From Glandiceps talaboti (taxonomy: Eukaryota > Hemichordata > Enteropneusta > Spengelidae): a stretch of 62,000 bases of DNA. Made by a program: the position numbers and the translations under genes. The stretch lies in assembly GCF_964340395.1 (NCBI RefSeq), contig NC_135568.1, positions 7,751,280 through 7,813,279 of the forward strand, read 5' to 3'. Each line of letters starts with the position of its first letter. The first letter of the stretch is position 1. Shown piece by piece: positions 50,801-61,746 of this stretch. The notes beneath the pieces are model-generated. The model had not been told where the DNA came from and did not search any database. It saw only the letters and a program-made list of their open reading frames with translations.

Positions 50801-53800
50801 AAAGTCCCTTTATTGAGCTTCTTAGCCATAGTTCATTTGTTACCCAGGTAAGAATGTAGTGTGTGGTTATGGAGTGGAAAGTCCCTTTATTGAGCTTCTT
50901 AGCCATAGTTCAATTGCTACCCAGGTAAGAATGTCATGTGTGAGTATGGAGTTGAAAGTCTCTTTATTGAGCTTCTTAGCCATAGTTCATTTGTAACCCA
51001 GGTAAGAATGTCATGTGTGAGTATGGAGTGGAAAGTCTCTTTATTGAGCTTCTTAGCCATAGTTCATTTGTAACCCAGGTAAGAATGTCATGTGTGAGTA
51101 TGGAGTGGAAAGTCTCTTTATAGAGCTTCTTAGCCATAGTTCATTTGTAACCCAGGTAAGAATGTCATGTGTGAGTATGGAGTGGAAAGTCTCTTTATTG
51201 AGCTTCTTAGCCATAGTTCATTTGTAACCCAGGTAAGAATGTCATGTGTGAGTATGGAGTGGAAAGTCTCTTTATTGAGCTTCTTAGCTATAGTTCATTT
51301 GTAACCCAGGTAAGAATGTCATGTGTGAGTATGGAGTGGAAAGTCTCTTTATTGAGCTTCTTAGCCATAGTTCATTTGTAACCCAGGTAAGAATGTCGTG
51401 TGTGAGTATGGAGTGGAAAGTCTCTTTATTGAGCTTCTTAGCCATAGTTCATTTGTAACCCAGGTAAGAATGTCATGTGTGAGTATGGAGTGGAAAGTCT
51501 CTTTATTGAGCTTCTTAGCCATAGTTCATTTGTAACCCAGGTAAGAATGTCATGTGTGAGTATGGAGTTGAAAGTCTCTTTATTGAGCTTCTTAGCCATA
51601 GTTCATTTGTAACCCAGGTAAGAATGTCGTGTGTGAGTATGGAGTGGAAAGTCTCTTTATTGAGCTTCTTAGCCATAGTTCATTTGTAACCCAGGTAAGA
51701 ATGTAGTGTGTGGTTATGGAGTGGAAAGTCCCTTTATTGAGCTTCTTAGCCATAGTTCATTTGTAACCCAGGTAAGAATGTCATGTGTGAGTATGGAGTG
51801 GAAAGTCTCTTTATAGAGCTTCTTAGCCATAGTTCATTTGTAACCCAGGTAAGAATGTCATGTGTGAGTATGGAGTGGAAAGTCTCTTTATTGAGCTTCT
51901 TAGCCATAGTTCATTTGTAACCCAGGTAAGAATGTCATGTGTGAGTATGGAGTGGAAAGTCCCTTTATTGAGCTTCTTAGCCATAGTTCATTTGTTACCC
52001 AGGTAAGAATGTCATGTGTGAGTATGGAGTGGAAAGTCTCTTTATTGAGCTTCTTAGCCATAGTTCATTTATAACCCAGGTAAGAATGTCATGTGTGGTT
52101 ATGGAGTGGAAAGTCCCTTTATTGAGCTTCTTAGCTATAGTTCATTTGTAACCCAGGTAAGAATGTCATGTGTGAGTATGGAGTTGAAAGTCTCTTTATT
52201 GAGCTTCTTAGCCATAGTTCATTTGTAACCCAGGTAAGAATGTCATGTGTGAGTATGGAGTGGAAAGTCTCTTTATTGAGCTTCTTAGCCATAGTTCAAT
52301 TGCTACCCAGGTAAGAATGTCATGTGTGAGTATGGAGTGGAAAGTCTCTTTATTGAGCTTCTTAGCCATAGTTCATTTGTAACCCAGGTAAGAATGTCAT
52401 GTGTGGTTATGGAGTGGAAAGTCTCTTTATTGAGCTTCTTAGCCATAGTTCAATTGCTACCCAGGTAAGAATGTCATGTGTGAGTATGGAGTGGAAAGTC
52501 TCTTTATTGAGCTTCTTAGCCATAGTTCATTTGTAACCCAGGTAAGAATGTCATGTGTGAGTATGGAGTGGAAAGTCTCTTTATAGAGCTTCTTAGCCAT
52601 AGTTCATTTGTTACCCAGGTAAGAATGTCATGTGTGAGTATGGAGTGGAAAGTCTCTTTATAGAGCTTCTTAGCCATAGTTCATTTGTAACCCAGGTAAG
52701 AATGTCATGTGTGAGTATGGAGTGGAAAGTCCCTTTATTGAGCTTCTTAGCCATAGTTCATTTGTAACCCAGGTAAGAATGTCATGTGTGGTTATGGAGT
52801 GGAAAGTCTCTTTATTGAGCTTCTTAGCCATAGTTCATTTGTAACCCAGGTAAGAATGTCGTGTGTGAGTATGGAGTGGAAAGTCCCTTTATTGAGCTTC
52901 TTAGCCATAGTTCATTTGTAACCCAGGTAAGAATGTCATGTGTGAGTATGGAGTGGAAAGTCCCTTTATTGAGCTTCTTAGCCATAGTTCATTTGTTACC
53001 CAGGTAAGAATGTCATGTGTGAGTATGGAGTGGAAAGTCTCTTTATTGAGCTTCTTAGCCATAGTTCATTTGTAACCCAGGTAAGAATGTCATGTGTGAG
53101 TATGGAGTGGAAAGTCTCTTTATCGAGCTTCTTAGCCATAGTTCATTTGTAACCCAGGTAAGAATGTAGTGTGTGGTTATGGAGTGGAAAGTCTCTTTAT
53201 AGAGCTTCTTAGCCATAGTTCATTTGTAACCCAGGTAAGAATGTAGTGTGTGGTTATGGAGTGGAAAGTCTCTTTATAGAGCTTCTTAGCCATAGTTCAT
53301 TTGTAACCCAGGTAAGAATGTCGTGTGTGAGTATGGAGTGGAAAGTCCCTTTATTGAGCTTCTTAGCCATAGTTCATTTGTAACCCAGGTAAGAATGTCG
53401 TGTGTGAGTATGGCGTGGAAAGTCTTTTTATTGAGCTTCTTAGCCATAGTTCATTTGTAACCCAGGTAAGAATGTCATGTGTGAGTATGGAGTGGAAAGT
53501 CTTTTTATAGAGCTTCTTAGCCATAGTTCATTTGTAACCCAGGTAAGAATGTAGTGTGTGAGTATGGAGTGGAAAGTCTCTTTATAGAGCTTCTTAGCCA
53601 TAGTTCATTTGTTACCCAGGTAAGAATGTTGTGTATAGTTATGGAGTTGAAAGTCCCTTTATTGAGCTTCTTAGCCATAGTTCATTTGTAACCCAGGTAA
53701 GAATGTAGTGTATGGCTTACTACCACATATTTCATCTTACTTTACATGAACAGGAACAAAAGGAGGAAGACTACGGTTTTCTGAACGTCTAAATATTAAC

Positions 53801-55254
53801 TGTTTCTTGTACTTGGCATAACAAGCAGTGGACTTTGGTGATTAGTGGAAAGTAATATTCTGAGCAATAGAAATTGTACTTTTTGATGTAAACACAGATG
53901 GAAACTTTTGATGTACGCAATTTTCATTGAATCATTCTAAGGTATCACATTAATTGTCTTCCTTAATTAATTCTTCTCTCCGTTTCAGTCAAACAGACAA
54001 ACTAAAGTTACTAAAACCCAACCTCTAATGTCAAAACATACATCTATTTGTGAATTCTTAATGTCCAGATTTGTGATGGTTGAAAGTTGAAGACCCATAT
54101 AAGTTATGTATCTCGTATTTTCCATGGCTGTGAACATAAAGAAGTATCAGAATAAACTAGCAATGATTATGAATACTTCATCAATCGCGAGAATGGAAAG
54201 TGTAAATTGTGTGTGATCATCATATGATGTGACAAAATTAATGATGTGCTTTCATTTGAATTTTCAGGATCCCCATGATGCAACATTTTTCTTCATCCCA
54301 TCTCGATGTACGGCATATAGATACTCAGTTGCAGATCGCCAACAAGGTGGTCAGATAGCTGAAAAGACTATGAAAGATATTGTGCAATATATTAAAAGCA
54401 GGTAAGAGTCATCTCAAAATATCACATGGATTGAAAAGATAAAATTTTGTATGGTGAGGAGGGGGGGGGGGGGGGGGGTTGGACTTTCTTTGAATATTAC
54501 ATAGGGAAAAAAATATTAATGGGGAGGGGTTGTTGTTTGTGTTGACTTTCCCAAAATACCACTTGGTCATAATAAACCACACTAAAATATGGCTTTTAAG
54601 GGAAATTGTAACAATACCGCCCCATTTCATCTCCATACAAAACTTTGTTAATTACATAAAATCATGTTAAGTATCTCTGACAGGATGATTTGGATATCTT
54701 TGATGGATGCTTTTTCAAAAATTGAATGTAGTTACTTTGTAAAGTAAAAGTTCTCAAAGTCTGTTTTGTAATTTAGCTATCCATACTTAGATAATTTTGT
54801 TTGTAAATTTTGGGACCTTACATACCTGGACCATTTGCAATGTCATTTGTAATTTTAAGATTCTCTGTCCTTTTCACAGTTATCCATACTGGGATGGCAG
54901 TCTAGGCAGTGACCATTTCTACATATGTAGTCATGATATGGGTGCTGAAGTGAGTAACCAAGCTGATACCAATCTACTTAAGAATTCTATAGCATTAGTC
55001 AATACTGCTGACTACCAAGACATTCACTTTATTCCCCACAAGGTAAGATGTTGTCATCAACTATAGAATGAACCTAATCCATAATGTATTAAACCCCAGC
55101 TAATTCTTTGTATCTTCCTCTCCAGCATTTTTTGATGACAAAGCGTGGTGAAATCTGACAACCCATATGACAAAGTCAGTTGTTGAAATTCTTTTTACTC
55201 AGAGCACTGAGACTGACAATAGTATGTGTTAGTTTTGAGTATGAGTGTAAGTGT

Positions 55255-55293
<39 letters not shown>

Positions 55294-55397
55294 TGTGTGG
55301 TTGTGTGTGTGAGTTTGTATGTATGTATGTATGTGTGTGTGTGTGTTTGTGTTTGTGTGTGTTTATGTGTGTTTATGTGTGTGTATGTGTGTGTGTT

Positions 55398-55437
<40 letters not shown>

Positions 55438-56110
55438 CATGTCCATGTGTCTGTATCTGTGTATTTCATATATGTGTGATTGTGTATCCATCTATGTAAA
55501 AGACATTCATTGTCTGATATTATGACTATTATGTTAGTACTTGTACTATAGGTGGCTAGTGTGAGGATGATAATTGCTCTTAGGAAAATGAATAAACGCT
55601 TTGTACATGAAATTGTGATATTTTGGCAAGTCTAAGATTTAAACTCAAAAGCTACTGAGCAGATTTGTCTGGTGTTAGGTTTGGATACGGACTGAATTGA
55701 CCTTAAAATTGTATCTCAGTTTATGTCCTGGTTAGCAATTTATGCATCTCACGAAATCAGTTAGAAAAGTAATTAAATGTGTCTTCATTCTAAATATACC
55801 ATTGAAGTATATGCTGCATCATGCTATCATAAGTGTTCACGCAATCATTTCTGAATGTCCATATCTTTCTGTCTTATATCTATATTCATCTATCTGTCTA
55901 TCTAACTAAAATGTATATATCTATCTACAATATCTCTCTCTCTCTCTCTCTCAAACTAACAAGCCATTATCATCATATTTAACAGGACATATCACTACCA
56001 CCACATCCTGGTAAACCACCCATCATTTTACCAGAAGTGGGTAAAGGTGGTAGAGATACTAACCGTTCATTAAGAACTACTCTGGTGTTCTTTGCTGGTA
56101 CTCTAGACAG
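47858..56110 (+). CDS. Exostosin-family (GT47) type II membrane glycosyltransferase, C-terminus not in window
   Basis: Coding starts at 47911; the UTR part of this exon begins at 47858 and holds two short upstream open frames. Coding exons: 47911-48024, 48745-48918, 49519-49677, 50268-50456, 54268-54401, 54880-55042 and 55986-56110. All sites are GT-AG, phases agree, and 352 residues are seen. The protein starts with a short basic tail, one membrane helix (LKILILTVLVFFLVTVLTLV, residues 15-34), then a Lys/Glu-rich stem. The region with CKGFNTNGWLK (about 119-129) looks Cys-containing and PAN-like, unproven. The exostosin domain follows: LKIYIYDI, YGVESVFIELLSHSSFVTQDPHDATFFFIPSR, YPYWDGSLGSDHFYICSHDMG, DISLPPHPGK and RTTLVFFAGTLD. 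Such enzymes work in the Golgi or ER on glycans or proteoglycans; the acceptor is unknown. The rest of the domain is expected right of 56110 and was not found before 62000. Confidence 0.85.
50399..53716 (+). repeat. 77-bp array: 43 copies of an exon end with its splice donor
   Basis: The first copy is the end of coding exon 4 (GTATGGAGTGGAAAGT ... AACCCAG|GTAAGAATG). Then come 42 further copies, the last starting at about 53639. The spacing from first to last is 42 x 77 bp plus one 6-bp insertion (ACATGT, near 50595). Copies differ by few substitutions (CTCTTTATTG/CCCTTTATAG, GTAACCC/TTACCC, GTCATGTG/GTAGTGTG). Nearly all keep CCCAG|GTAAGAATG, a perfect 5' splice site. No copy has a good acceptor, and 77 is not a multiple of 3. 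Reading from exon 4 into the array meets a stop at once. Confidence 0.98.
54462..54478. repeat. Poly-G tract
   Basis: A run of about 17 G in an intron of the exostosin-family gene. Similar C-runs occur at 40138-40154 and 41492-41512. Length is prone to sequencing error. Confidence 0.85.
55250..55436. repeat. (TG)n array with TTTG and TATG variants
   Basis: Imperfect TG-rich array in the intron between exons 55042 and 55986 of the exostosin-family gene. Confidence 0.93.
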
Positions 56111-56295
56111 GTAACTAACTTAATAAATCTTTTAGTCGAAATCTTGGCTGTATAAGAACAATTCTGTAGACACCATAAACTGGCACTGATAAAGTGAAAG
56201 ATTTTATTCATAGTCTCATAAATCTGCAATGTTTTGAGTTTAAAATTCACTTATAGTTTCTGTAAGGAAAATGTTGTCCTTTATTTTCCCCACCA

Positions 56296-56330
<35 letters not shown>

Positions 56331-56566
56331 AGTCTGTAGTTGTCCTTTGTGTGGCTTTTGTGTTCACTTGACTCTTTCGCAATCACTCACTCAGGTTATT
56401 ATTTTCCATAATTGTGGATTTTTTTAAATCATTTTATTCGAATAAAGAATGAAAAATGTCTGTCATTTGGTCTATACATATCATTGTTTCACACAGGATC
56501 TTATTCCTCCAAAAATCACTGATAACAGAGTCAATGAAACAAGTTCTCACAAACTGATTATTAGCA

Positions 56567-56795
56567 GTAGTAGGTTCTTCGACTTAAGATAGCAAGATTG
56601 AATGAACACAGTTTCTTGCTACCATTTGTCTTGTAAGAAATGAACTATCATGTCACCATGCATATATTGAATGCAGATGTCAAATCATTTGCACCCATGT
56701 GTAATAAGTAAATGGTTTTGTTTTTTCATGAAGACAAACTGTAGCAAAAAATCCAGATCTTGCTATCTTAGTGTAGAACATGTAGTATTCCTCAA
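56567..56795. mobile_element. Foldback MITE-like element
   Basis: Left arm: GTAGGTTCTTCGACTTAAGA, TAGCAAGAT, then TTGCTACCATTTGTCTTG. Right arm is the reverse complement: AAGACAAACTGTAGCAA, then ATCTTGCTATCTTAGTGTAG. The arms are about 65 nt with mismatches. No coding capacity. Confidence 0.7.
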
Positions 56796-57437
56796 AACAA
56801 ACTTCATTGAGTAATGATAACTAAATGAGTAAACTAGCTACAGTGTATAATAATTAACCTTAAAGAATTCTGTCTTTTTCATCAAGGAAAAGTCACTCAT
56901 TCAGAAGTTGTATCTTTACTGAATATATCAAACTACCCAAACTTTACCCTACTTCCAATATACTTAATATATATGGTATATACAGTCATCATAGAAGGAT
57001 GGCTGGTCACTAAATGAAATTATCATCATTGTCATGGTAATGCAGGAGTATACACAGTTTTTTATTACGTTTTTCTCTTTTTTTAATACTAGTACCATTT
57101 ATAAGTTCTAGCTCTAGTAAATGTCAACAACGGCACAATCTACGTACTATGATAGTTTAATATGTACATGTACACCATTAATTGTAAGATGTCTGAATTA
57201 ATTATGATTATTACTATATATAATTATTACATATGTACCAGAGATTACTTGAACGATGCATGCGCATACTAGTGGTATTTTTGCTGCAGTGCAATGCAGA
57301 AAATATTATTGCATACCCACATGCAAATGATATGCAAATGAGGGTGCAATCGTTCATTGTACACAAAAGCATGCATCGCACAGTATCATTTTTACAGCAC
57401 TTTTGCTGTTGTGGATAAGCATATTATGTAATAATAA

Positions 57438-57633
57438 CAGAACCCCATGCCAAGTGAGTTCTAGTGTGGGTACTCAGTATTTGCACTCGTGCTTGCAGTG
57501 TTTTCTGCTGCACTTTCACTCATTATGCTCATGAAAGATACAGCTGCAGAGAACATACACTGCAAGCACTTGTGTAAATACCCTGGTATACCACACTTGC
57601 ATTCACACATCATGGTGTTCTGCCATATTATTG
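57438..57633. mobile_element. Foldback MITE, CAGAAC family (best copy)
   Basis: Ends ACAGAACCCCATG and CATGGTGTTCTG. Arms share GTGTGGGTACTC, TATTTGCACTCGTGCTTGCA and GTGTTTTCTGCTGC with their complements. Other copies: 20960, 22166 and half at 42000-42085. The rest of 56111-58780 shows no coding exon I can support. Confidence 0.75.
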
Positions 57634-58809
57634 TAACTGGTAAAATACACACAACATTTTTGACATATTGAACAGTGTCCTTACTAAGGTTTAGGAACCC
57701 AGATAACAAATGGGGTGTCATAATCTGGTAAAATTTACTCACATTTCACATACTTTGTACTGTAATCTTTTCTGAAGTAACTGATAGCAGAATCTTAGGT
57801 ATAATTTACCTACCTATCATGTCAAAAAAAAAGAGAGTGAGAAAATAGGGGAAAGTGGGTAAGTTTTTACAACCCTTAACAAAAACACTCTAAGTTAATT
57901 GTATAATGTGTGTCATTACAACACTAAGTCTTGTGTTACACCATAGGCAGCATGTGTGTTCAATATAAAAACAATGTGACTCTATGTCTCAACAAAATTC
58001 AAATTTTGGAGGTTTTCAAAAACTTTGATAACATTCACCGTTTTTAGGAAGCATATCATCTGGTCAATGAAAAATATCCAATAATCATGTTCTGTCATAA
58101 ATTAGAAGAGAAGCCGTAACAATCACCTGAAAATGTTCTAATTTCACTTGCAAGAATTTTGTACACATTTTTGTCACATTAGTACAAAAAGTTATTCACA
58201 AAAAATTTTAATTTAATTCCTACATAAGTTGATAATGTTGTTATATTGTTGAGAAGAATTCAATTTCAACTGAAAAAGATTTGATCAGAAAAAAAAAACA
58301 TGTTTAGTTAAACATGCAACTGGCGGCACCTGGGACCCTATTTTGCATATGACTGACTGTATGTTTGGAGGTGGAGAAGTTGTGATGACTCACTGGCAAG
58401 TAATCACAAAAATATAAACATTCCCTATATCTGGGTTTTTCACATGCAAATGTCGCATATTTGAATAATCCTGAATGACACACAATCTAAGCAGCTGTTT
58501 GCAGGGGAATTTGTCTCATTTGGAAAGTTTTTTTCATTCTATGAAACAAACAGACTGATTTTCAACTAATTTGTGTATCAAGTTACCATCCTATGACATT
58601 CACAAACAATTTGTACATGATACATGACCTGTGTGTTTCTCGGAGCACAGAAAAAATGCTGAAAACAAGACCCAGAAGCTAGTGCTCTGTACAGCAGTTT
58701 GAATTTCCCGCATTTGCATAGATTAGCCATAATCCTCTTTATATAGGGCAGTTCTGTCTTTAAAGTTTGTGCAATATTCATCAATATTGTACAGATTATC
58801 TTTAATATT

Positions 58810-59310
58810 ATCAGTGATTCAAATGGTTGTCATAGTTACACTGCAAGGTACATTTTCTGTCAATGTTTTGGATCTCAGTCAGTTTACACAGGTTAGTACA
58901 GTATCCATACAGTCTTTGTCATGATGCTATGCAAACGCTTTGATACAATGGTTGCCATAGTTACACTGCAAAGTACATCATCTGTCAATGTTTTGGATCT
59001 TAGTCAGTTTTACACAGGGTAGTACACTATATATATACACACTGTCTGTCATATTATTACTGCACAAACACTTTGATGCAGTGGTTGCCATAGTTACATC
59101 ATCTCTCAGTGTGGATCTCAGTCAGTTTACACAGGGTAGTACAGTATCTATACACACTGTCTTTGTCATGTTATTACTGTACAAAACCTTTGATGCAATG
59201 GTTGCCATAGTTACACTGTAATGTACATCATTTGTCAATGGTGTGGATCTCAGTCAGTTTACAGAGGTTAGTACAGTATCTATACACACTAGCTTGTCAT
59301 TGTTGTGTTA
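58810..59310 (-). repeat. ~120-135-bp tandem repeats made of the TRIM gene 3' end
   Basis: Three to four units, starting near 58820, 58918, 59048 and 59165 and running up to 59310. Each contains TATTACTGTACAAACACTTT then GATGCA(A/G), followed by GGTTGCCATAGTTAC and TACATCATCTGTCAATG. This is homologous to the last ~28 codons and stop of the TRIM gene (59311-59400). The copies carry stops and shifts, so they are decayed 3'-end duplicates. Confidence 0.8.
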
Positions 59311-61746
59311 TTACTGTACAAACACTTTGATGCAGCAGTTGTCCCTGTCAGTGACAACAATCCTGCAAGGTACATCATCTGTCAATGCTATACCATAGGG
59401 ATGATTCAACCCATCCTCATCACTATCAATACGACACACAAACTGACCAGTGATGTCAAACTTCTGTACTCTATGCACATCACTTACATACACATATGTA
59501 TCATTCTCAATGGCCACCCCTCTTGGGGAATTCAGCTGACCATTCCCTTTACCATGGCAACCAAAACTAAACAAATATTTGCCATCTGGTGTAAACACCT
59601 GGATGTTATGATTTTCACCATCTACTACAAATACCCTTCCCTTACTGTCAATTGCCAAGTGTCTGGGGCAACTGAATTGACCCTTACCTTTACCCTTTGA
59701 CCCAAATGACCCAATATACTTGCCATACTGTGTGTACATCCTCATACAATTCCCAGCCCAGTCTGTGACATAAACTTTACCATCTACAGGACTGATAGCT
59801 ACACCATAGGGATCTTCCAGTTCATTTTGTCCAAAGCATCTGATGACATTTCCATTCTCACTACTAACTACTATTTGTTTATTTCCCTCATCTACACTAT
59901 AGTATATATTATCATTTGATACAGCAATGTCACATGGTTTATACTTATTCTTAAATTGTGTAAATGTCAAGATTTTCTTAAATCTTCCATCTCTGGTTGT
60001 TACTTGTAATCTGTTGTTCCACCTGTCTGCTGTGACAATGTCTCTGTCTCTGTTAATAGCAACACCCCAAGGACTATTGTACTCTCCTTCCCCACTTCCT
60101 TGACTGCCAATTGTCTTGACCAACCCTTTGATGACAGGAATGATGACAGGACTACCTGGTATTTCTTGATCTCCTATTGTCATGGTAACTTGATATTTAC
60201 CATCCATCTGTCCAAGCACTGTCACTCTGTGAGTACCATCTCTGTTATCTGTTACTTTGATGTCTTCCCATGATCCACTCGGTTTCTTGACCTTGGCTTT
60301 GACTTCTTGACTGGGTACGACTTGTTTTCCTTTAGAATCTCTGGTTGTGATTAGTAGGTTTGCAGAGTCACCTTTCAGGAGTTGTTTAGGAATGTTCTCA
60401 ACTGTACATTGTGGTATACAGACATCCTGTGTTATAATCAGTTTTCCAAGAATTTCCTGTTCAACAAGATCAGTAGTGGGACAAAATAATTTCATTCCCT
60501 CCTGTGGCAGTGGTTTGGTTTCCATGGTGATGAGGTGTTGGATACGATCTGTAGCTTCTTTCTTGGTAGACAGAAGTTGAACAGCGTTCCCATGATGCAT
60601 CAGTGTTTCTATATAACCGCATGTACTCTTAATGTTACCATGTTTTAATTCCAACTCATCAATGTCCACTGCTGCACTTTTGATTTTCATTCCATAGTCT
60701 CTGTTCAACTCATCTACCAATCTCTTTTCCTCTTTCTCCATTTTGTTGATTGTTTCTTCTGCTGTCTTTCTCAGAGTCTTGTCTTCTTCTTGTGCGCTCA
60801 TTTTCAATTTCTTCAATTTGTCCGCTGCTCGCATTCTCAATTTCCTCACATCTTCTTCAAATTTCATTCTCAACATCTTGACTTCTTCTTCTTCTTTCAT
60901 TCCCACTTCCGTCTCTTCCCTATCTGCTCTCATCCTCACCTTTTTTGATTCTTCATCTGCTTTCATACTCACTTTCTTCACTTTCTCATTTGCCGTTATT
61001 TTCACTTTGACCTCCTCACCTTTCCACTTATCTTTTAAACGAGTGTGTGTCTGCTTAGCTAGAGTTTTACTCTTCTCTGCTTCCTGTTCTTTCACTTTCA
61101 ATTTGTCAACCATGTCTTTCAACTGTTTGTGATATTCATCTGCCACATCTTTCAAGTCTCTGTGGGAATGTTCCGGTATACGGTGATTGACTATAGTACA
61201 GGCTGTACAGACAGATACCTGACAAGTTTCACAGTAGAATTCAATCTCATTCTTAGGATGGATACTACAGCACTCTGTTTGTAGAACTATTGGTCTGGTT
61301 AACTCTGTTGTTCTATATTCTTCAATGGTGAGAAGTTGATGTGATTTTGTTGCTGACAATTTTTTATGTACTTTCATACAACTTCTACAAAGATGATCTT
61401 GACATTCTACACACCTGTGAGTGGCTGTATTCTCTTCACATCCATCACACTGGATTGGACCACCCTTAGATGACTCCAGTAGTCTGTGATAGATTTCAAT
61501 CAGATTGTTCATGAAGAAATTAGACGTCAGTTTTGACACACCTCCAATTGGGAGAGGATATACATTTCTGCATGAGGGACATTCCAGGGACCCTTTCTTC
61601 TTATAAAGTGTCTCTAAGCAACTCTCACAGAATGTATGTAGACATGGTAGAATTTTAGGATCCTTAAACTGTTCCAGACAGATTGTACAACATAGGAATT
61701 CTTCACCAACTTCATCCAAAATTTTAGATTCAACGGACACAGCCAT
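59311..61746 (-). CDS. TRIM protein: RING, two B-boxes, coiled coil, filamin, NHL (811 aa, single exon)
   Basis: Probable E3 ubiquitin ligase of the TRIM2/3/71-like (class VII) architecture. RING: C20-x2-C23, C35, H37, C40-x2-C43 and C56-x2-C59, complete. B-box 1 at about 100-137 (C100, C103, C112, C115, C120, C123, H136). B-box 2 at about 160-196 (C160, H163, C172, C175, C180, C183). Coiled coil 200-385, containing eight consecutive 11-residue repeats (248-335). Filamin/ABP280 domain about 445-538 (KVTDNRDGTHRVTV, DGKYQVTMTI, IPGSPVIIPV). Five or six NHL repeats 545-811, such as GSGEGEYNSPWGVAI, LEDPYGVAISPVDGKVYVTD and LNSPRGVAI. The start codon sits in good context (AACAACATGG). No intron, as is common for expanded TRIM families in invertebrates. 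Substrate or RNA target unknown. Confidence 0.96.
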   Translation of the reverse strand: MAVSVESKILDEVGEEFLCCTICLEQFKDPKILPCLHTFCESCLETLYKKKGSLECPSCRNVYPLPIGGVSKLTSNFFMNNLIEIYHRLLESSKGGPIQCDGCEENTATHRCVECQDHLCRSCMKVHKKLSATKSHQLLTIEEYRTTELTRPIVLQTECCSIHPKNEIEFYCETCQVSVCTACTIVNHRIPEHSHRDLKDVADEYHKQLKDMVDKLKVKEQEAEKSKTLAKQTHTRLKDKWKGEEVKVKITANEKVKKVSMKADEESKKVRMRADREETEVGMKEEEEVKMLRMKFEEDVRKLRMRAADKLKKLKMSAQEEDKTLRKTAEETINKMEKEEKRLVDELNRDYGMKIKSAAVDIDELELKHGNIKSTCGYIETLMHHGNAVQLLSTKKEATDRIQHLITMETKPLPQEGMKLFCPTTDLVEQEILGKLIITQDVCIPQCTVENIPKQLLKGDSANLLITTRDSKGKQVVPSQEVKAKVKKPSGSWEDIKVTDNRDGTHRVTVLGQMDGKYQVTMTIGDQEIPGSPVIIPVIKGLVKTIGSQGSGEGEYNSPWGVAINRDRDIVTADRWNNRLQVTTRDGRFKKILTFTQFKNKYKPCDIAVSNDNIYYSVDEGNKQIVVSSENGNVIRCFGQNELEDPYGVAISPVDGKVYVTDWAGNCMRMYTQYGKYIGSFGSKGKGKGQFSCPRHLAIDSKGRVFVVDGENHNIQVFTPDGKYLFSFGCHGKGNGQLNSPRGVAIENDTYVYVSDVHRVQKFDITGQFVCRIDSDEDGLNHPYGIALTDDVPCRIVVTDRDNCCIKVFVQ

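Noticed and set aside
50399-53716. CRISPR-like array (regular direct repeats)
   Set aside because: The whole 77-bp unit is repeated with no unique spacers, and the genome is animal. The unit is explained by the exon 4 end.
57233-57671. Short plus-strand and minus-strand frames around 57.2-57.7 kb
   Set aside because: They fall on the CAGAAC foldback element and neighbouring AT-rich DNA; no family resemblance.
60347-61132. Plus-strand frames opposite the TRIM gene
   Set aside because: Shadows of the TRIM coding strand; the Ser/Phe-rich product is the complement of the Lys/Glu-rich coiled coil.
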